A stretch of DNA of 64,000 nt from Ramazzottius varieornatus (Eukaryota > Tardigrada > Eutardigrada > Parachela > Ramazzottiidae): assembly GCA_001949185.1 (NCBI GenBank), contig BDGG01000016.1, positions 682,001-746,000 of the forward strand, given 5' to 3'. The notes under the pieces were generated by a model, which was given only the letters and a program-made list of their open reading frames with translations, searched no databases and had not been told where the DNA came from. The first letter of the stretch is position 1; the number at the start of each line of letters is the position of its first letter. A program made the translations under genes and the position numbers. Of the stretch, positions 59,527-64,000 are shown one piece after another.

Positions 59527-62500
59527 TCTCGAACCCCACGACGAAGAAAATATGCAGAAATATCCTAGAGAGCAAACTCAAAGCCTGGGAAGGTGACGAG
59601 CAAAATCAGTGCGGAGATCTCAGCCTTATCAAATGACCGAGTGGTGATTTGTGGTGTGGCTTGTGCGGCATAGGATAACGTCTAGCTAGATGAGATGATG
59701 AAGGGGAAGTGGCTGAGAAATGTCAGTGTTTTGCGCGCGAGATGTGATGTTTGACGTCAAAGAGAGCAACCAACAGGGAAGGAAGGGAAACGTAGTGTGT
59801 ATCAAGGCACTTGGTCTTGATCAAGGGTATCACTGTACTACAGTCTAATATTGGGACCTGCTCGTGATTGGCTCCACTGCGGTTTAGCGGGCTTCGTTTT
59901 ATAAATCATCGTTATTATTTATACTTCCTCGTTACACGTTGGTCAAGGTGAATGGTGGAATGGCTGAATCGTGGCTAAATGAGCAGCGGGTTGTCGGGAT
60001 GCTTGGGCGCTCAAGGCTGTACACAACACATTCAACAATCAAGCGAGCGGCAAAGAGCTGGCGAACCCAATGAAGCGACTCAAGCGAAGAGCTGTGGTAC
60101 GCCTTGTAAAAACAAACCAACCGGCAACCGTAGAAAATTCCACTCAATCCCAACCCGGACAACCACGACAACTTCATAATAATTCGCACAAAATCATGAA
60201 ACAACGCTGAATATTTAGAAGATTATTTCGGACAAATTTCGGAGACGAATATACGTATACAAGCAAAACTTCTGAATAAAATTCACCAGAACAAAACTGT
60301 TCTCACAGAACGATTACGCTGTTTCGATGTACTGCCATGTGAGCCGAAAAATTTTCCAAAATTTCCAGCGCGTTTGTACAGTGGTGGATGCTGACTAGTA
60401 TTGGAGCGGAAATCACAAGTGCACATTCGGCACAACGATCAGCCGGATTGCCAACATGCATAATTGCAGCTTCTTGCTATCTCCCTTTCCTTGTCTCTAC
60501 ATCTGCCTGATCATCGAGAAGAAGACTGTGTAGGTTTGACTGGAAAATAAGGGAAGAGTTTGGCGCGCACTTCCGACCGGTATCCCCCACTGTGCTTCCG
60601 ATTACAAATCGCTCCACACATCCATATTTCACCAGTCGGCCGCTGGGCGGACTAATTAAACTCTACTCAACACACACTCTACGCCATTAGCCCTCACAGT
60701 TGTCACTATCGGATTCAATGCTCTATCCACAAAAATCCCAATAAATATTCAAGGATCGAAAGATTGGACGACGCATAATGTTAAAAAACTTCGCAAACAA
60801 AGACTGAAAACCAGCATTCCCGTATTTGAATAAGATTTCAGGTATTTATTCCCCTGAATTCTCGAGACACGCAGTCTTTGACTACCTGATTCGCATACGG
60901 CTACAGCAGTAATCTTTCAATCCTTTTTGCTACGACGGCTCATTCGAGTTTTACGTATTATAAATTCGTTCATGGTGATGCAAGAACCCATTACTGTTAT
61001 CCGAGGTTAATTTTTCTGGCCTCTCCTATGGGCGAGATATTGGCTAGACTTCATGTAGCACTCCACGACTAAAAATACATCTCACGAACCACCCAACATC
61101 AAGGTGAAATCCGCCTTGTAAGTTGATCCGTTCTCTGCGGTTCTCGCCTTCGCAGTGGCGCAATTGCCTGAGACAAGGCCGTCCATTCTTTCCCAGCATC
61201 ATTAACAAGCTCATTAATGATGGAGAGTGGCTTAGACTATTCGTAAATATACCATCCAGACACGACTACTGTGCGCTGCTGCCTTCTTTTCTTTCTGCTC
61301 TTTGAGATGGAGAACAAACCTGTCTGGTCAATTCACGTCATACGACTTTCTCTGTAGGCAGCATTGCGCGCTCCTGCTGTGCGTTTCTAAAGGACCCACA
61401 CACAATATCCATTCACAGCCACAACCGATCGACAATTGTCAATTGTACCCGTCAATCACTTCACCAACAATCACAGCTCGACACAAAGCAAGTCAATTTT
61501 TTCCTCAAACTCATTCAACGCTAATCCCTACGGTGGAGCGTTGTTTGTCGACTTGGTGCCACAGCAGTCACCAGTCAAAGTCACACGAACGCCAAAGAAA
61601 AACTGCCATACCTCCTTTCCAGAGAAGTTTTTAGGTTTACATATCTATCTATTCTGTTGACTATCGAGAATCGCCATTATGGCTTGGATCAACTAAGTTT
61701 TTCTTGATTTTGGTGAAGTCCGCCTATAGCGTGAAACTTCATAGTGGCTCTATGAACCACGGGCCTCAACAATAACGTGGAATAACCGTAGAAACCTTCC
61801 GGAAAGAAGCGGAGAATGCTGTTCAGCCATATTTAAAGAGTGCTACACACTCACAGAAAGGATTAATGATTGTGCGAAGACGCCGAAAAAGTTGAACAAG
61901 AGCTGAGTTGATATTGATGGAGCAGTGTCCGTTCTCTTTTGTACTCGGACAAATTCCACACATATTGTTTCCTTCGTCAAAGCCTTCAAAGAGCTAATCT
62001 CTTTTAGCTTCCGCATCTCTATCAGCTTCCACAAAGCCAGCTGAAAAGGCTACTGTTTCAAGGGGGCATATTTCCGTCAGAGACAAAACACAAAGTCAAT
62101 TATTTTGGGGTGTCTATCAAGAGGGCAAATTAACTTTTGCTGGCTTTTGCTTTGCCGAAAAAGCCTCCTCAGCTCGGATTCCACAAAAGCCAGTCGCGGC
62201 ATCCAGCCTTTGATATGAACGGCATCAATATCAAGGGAAGATAACAGCCCTAACGCCACCTCCATTCATTTGAGAGGGTGAATGTTTTAATGAACAGAGA
62301 AACCCTCTTCTATCGGACGTATGATCTTTGTGATCGAACGCTTCAATTCATCCAGCCTTCCCCGCTCCCTTGGCGCACTAAGCAAGACTCTCCCATGGCA
62401 TATGCCGAAATATGAGCCACATTAAAAACTAATTTATCGATACAATGTCGGCCCTAAGTGCCTGTTTGTGTCCGGCGTTCGGGCCTTTGTAAGAGCCGCG

Positions 62501-62864
62501 AGTAGGGGAAGACCAACGAACCCAACTGTCTAATTCACTCATGCGCAAACTAATTGATTGCTTTAATCGCCCAATATGTGTCCCATCTTGCCGTCATTGC
62601 TGATCAACATCACATCCCCTAAATCTCGCCCTGATCATTTTTCCCACATCGACGCCTTCCTCCAGCTGCTCATCAGAACACCCGCAAAACCAGCATGAAT
62701 GGGCCGTTAGACCAACCTACTTGCGGCAACCTGCCCTAGGTCCTTCGTTGGTTCCACGCCAACCAACAGGTACGAAGCTTGTACACTTCTATTTCAATAC
62801 TGCAAGTCAAAGCTCAGTAACCATCCTTGAGCATATTCTTTCCGGGACACAATCGGAAATATCT

Positions 62865-62981
62865 GAGACATCGGCAAACGAATTCGCCCATATCGTTGTC
62901 CCAGGTGGCGCACGCACTCGGCCAACAACAATGAGAAAGTGCGCCACTTGTTAACATCGTTGGTCGATTTGCGTGGAATCC
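62865..62981. repeat. Palindromic element family A, intergenic copy
   Basis: GAGACATCGGCAAACGAATT at the left, core CCAGGTGGCGCACGC...AAGTGCGCCACTTG, right tip decayed to ATTTGCGTGGAATCCC. Confidence 0.75.
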
Positions 62982-63769
62982 CTTGCGGAAGTCCCATTTC
63001 ATCGAGTTTGCTTCGATCTGTGAAAATTTTTCAAAATTATCTAAAAATGTGGCTGTAGTGGGATGACATTTGAAGAGTAAGTGAAAGATGAAGAGTCATA
63101 TCATGTCTTTGGAAAAAAGAGGTTCAAGGTCGGTTAACTTTGATCCACTACGCCAACTCATCGTGGCGACCCTCGGGCTCCTCGTACTGGTATCCTCTCT
63201 GCCACCAACTGGTACCACCTTCTCAAAACCGTCACCTGAAGTAATCACCACAAAGAAATTTTTTCTAGTATTCTTGTACCGTCCTCGAGGCTAAGACCGG
63301 CGTCAGCAACATTTTAATCATCAACCACTAAAAAAAGTGCTCCACGTGGAAGGTGCCGGCGGACAAGTAACTCAGCCTTCACCGAAGAAGCTGCGGCCAT
63401 CTTGTGTTGCTGCGGTAGCTGGACGACTATGGCAAACAGCGCTGAACTTCAACGACCTCATTTGCTCGCCGAGGTCCAACCAGTGAAATTTCTTCATCAT
63501 CCATCAACATGCGACGTTGCAAGTTCAAGCTTGAGTTACTGCACCAGCTACGTATAGCGTCAATCGTGCGCGACCTCGCGCATGTACCTTGGCAAATTAA
63601 CCGAAGAACCTTCACACTTCACCTAAGGCTGAGTTACCTCTCAGAGGAGCTCCTCATTTCAACATCCAAACAAATTCCAAACACGACTTCCCCAAAACGT
63701 TTTAACTACTTTGGAAGCAGGAACCAGTAGAGCCACTGGCGGCATCTGTCGAGAAACGGGCGGGCATTT

Positions 63770-63893
63770 GGGAAGTCAGCAAATGAATCAAACACGACTG
63801 TTATGTCAAGTGGCGCATGTTTTCGTTGTCTTTGGCTGAAAGCGTGCGCCACTTGAGGGAAACGATCATGTTGAAGTCATTTGCCGACATCCC
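63770..63893. repeat. Palindromic element family A, intergenic copy
   Basis: GGGAAGTCAGCAAATGAATC and TCATTTGCCGACATCCC tips; core CAAGTGGCGCATG...GCGTGCGCCACTTGAGG. Confidence 0.8.
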
Positions 63894-64000
63894 AATTTTT
63901 TTCTGATTGATATCTTGCCCAGCTCTGAATTTTCTTTTTCGCTGACAAAAGATTTTGACCTTATGTTTTGAGCATCGAAAAGAAAGCAATATTGACATGA

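Larger units (their letters stand above)
59527..64000. other. Upstream region of Pax2/5/8, intergenic
   Basis: About 4.5 kb with no recognised coding block. Two family A elements lie at 62865 and 63770. The Pax promoter should be near the left end. Confidence 0.55.

Overview
This is a 64 kb window of nuclear DNA from an animal. Intron-rich metazoan genes lie on both strands with short GT-AG introns (about 45-400 bp, a few of 2-3 kb), and there is no bacterial or viral gene order. The compact genes and roughly even base composition would fit a small-genome ecdysozoan such as a tardigrade. That placement is an inference from general impression; no sequence here proves it.

Layout, left to right. 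(1) 158-9448 (+): most of a BPTF/NURF301 chromatin-remodelling subunit, with its 5' exons before the window. (2) 10597-12449 (-): a small HSF-type transcription factor. (3) 12673-15582 (-): a possible stray exon, a small hypothetical ORF and an unrecognised spliced gene with a basic C-terminus. (4) 16733-18658 (+): a TENT4/Trf4 non-canonical poly(A) polymerase. (5) 19333-31336 (-): a full-length MRCK kinase (kinase, coiled coil, C1, PH, CNH, CRIB). (6) 31337-35903: a gene-free stretch with two adjacent MITE-type elements that keep clean target-site duplications. (7) 35904-39135 (+): Mediator subunit MED17. (8) 39601-40488 (-): SKP1. (9) 40489-43245: gene-poor, with an assembly gap inside an inverted repeat. 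(10) 43246-44084 (+): an intron-containing, divergent histone H3-like gene broken by a frameshift and a stop codon. (11) 44692-47147 (+): an unrecognised multi-exon gene. (12) 47970-59526 (-): a complete Pax2/5/8 gene in nine coding exons. (13) 59527-64000: intergenic.

The recognised genes are mostly regulatory or housekeeping: chromatin (BPTF, H3-like), transcription (HSF-like, MED17, Pax2/5/8), RNA surveillance (TENT4), ubiquitin ligase (SKP1) and cytoskeletal signalling (MRCK). I see no functional cluster.

The most striking feature is repetitive. About 29 palindromic units at 24 loci share a core with GTGCGCCACTT and its complement and tips like GGGACGTCGGCAAA. They lie only in introns and intergenic DNA. 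Four copies keep identical 4-bp flanking duplications (ATGT, AAAC, ATCT, AACT), and at least five loci are tandem doublets. A second, shorter hairpin family (about 60 bp, arms around ACCTGCATAC) occurs at least four times. One MRCK 5' splice site lies inside a perfect 27-bp inverted repeat, and two introns (in TENT4 and MED17) are stop-free multiples of three. No CRISPR array, operon or clearly new gene system was seen.
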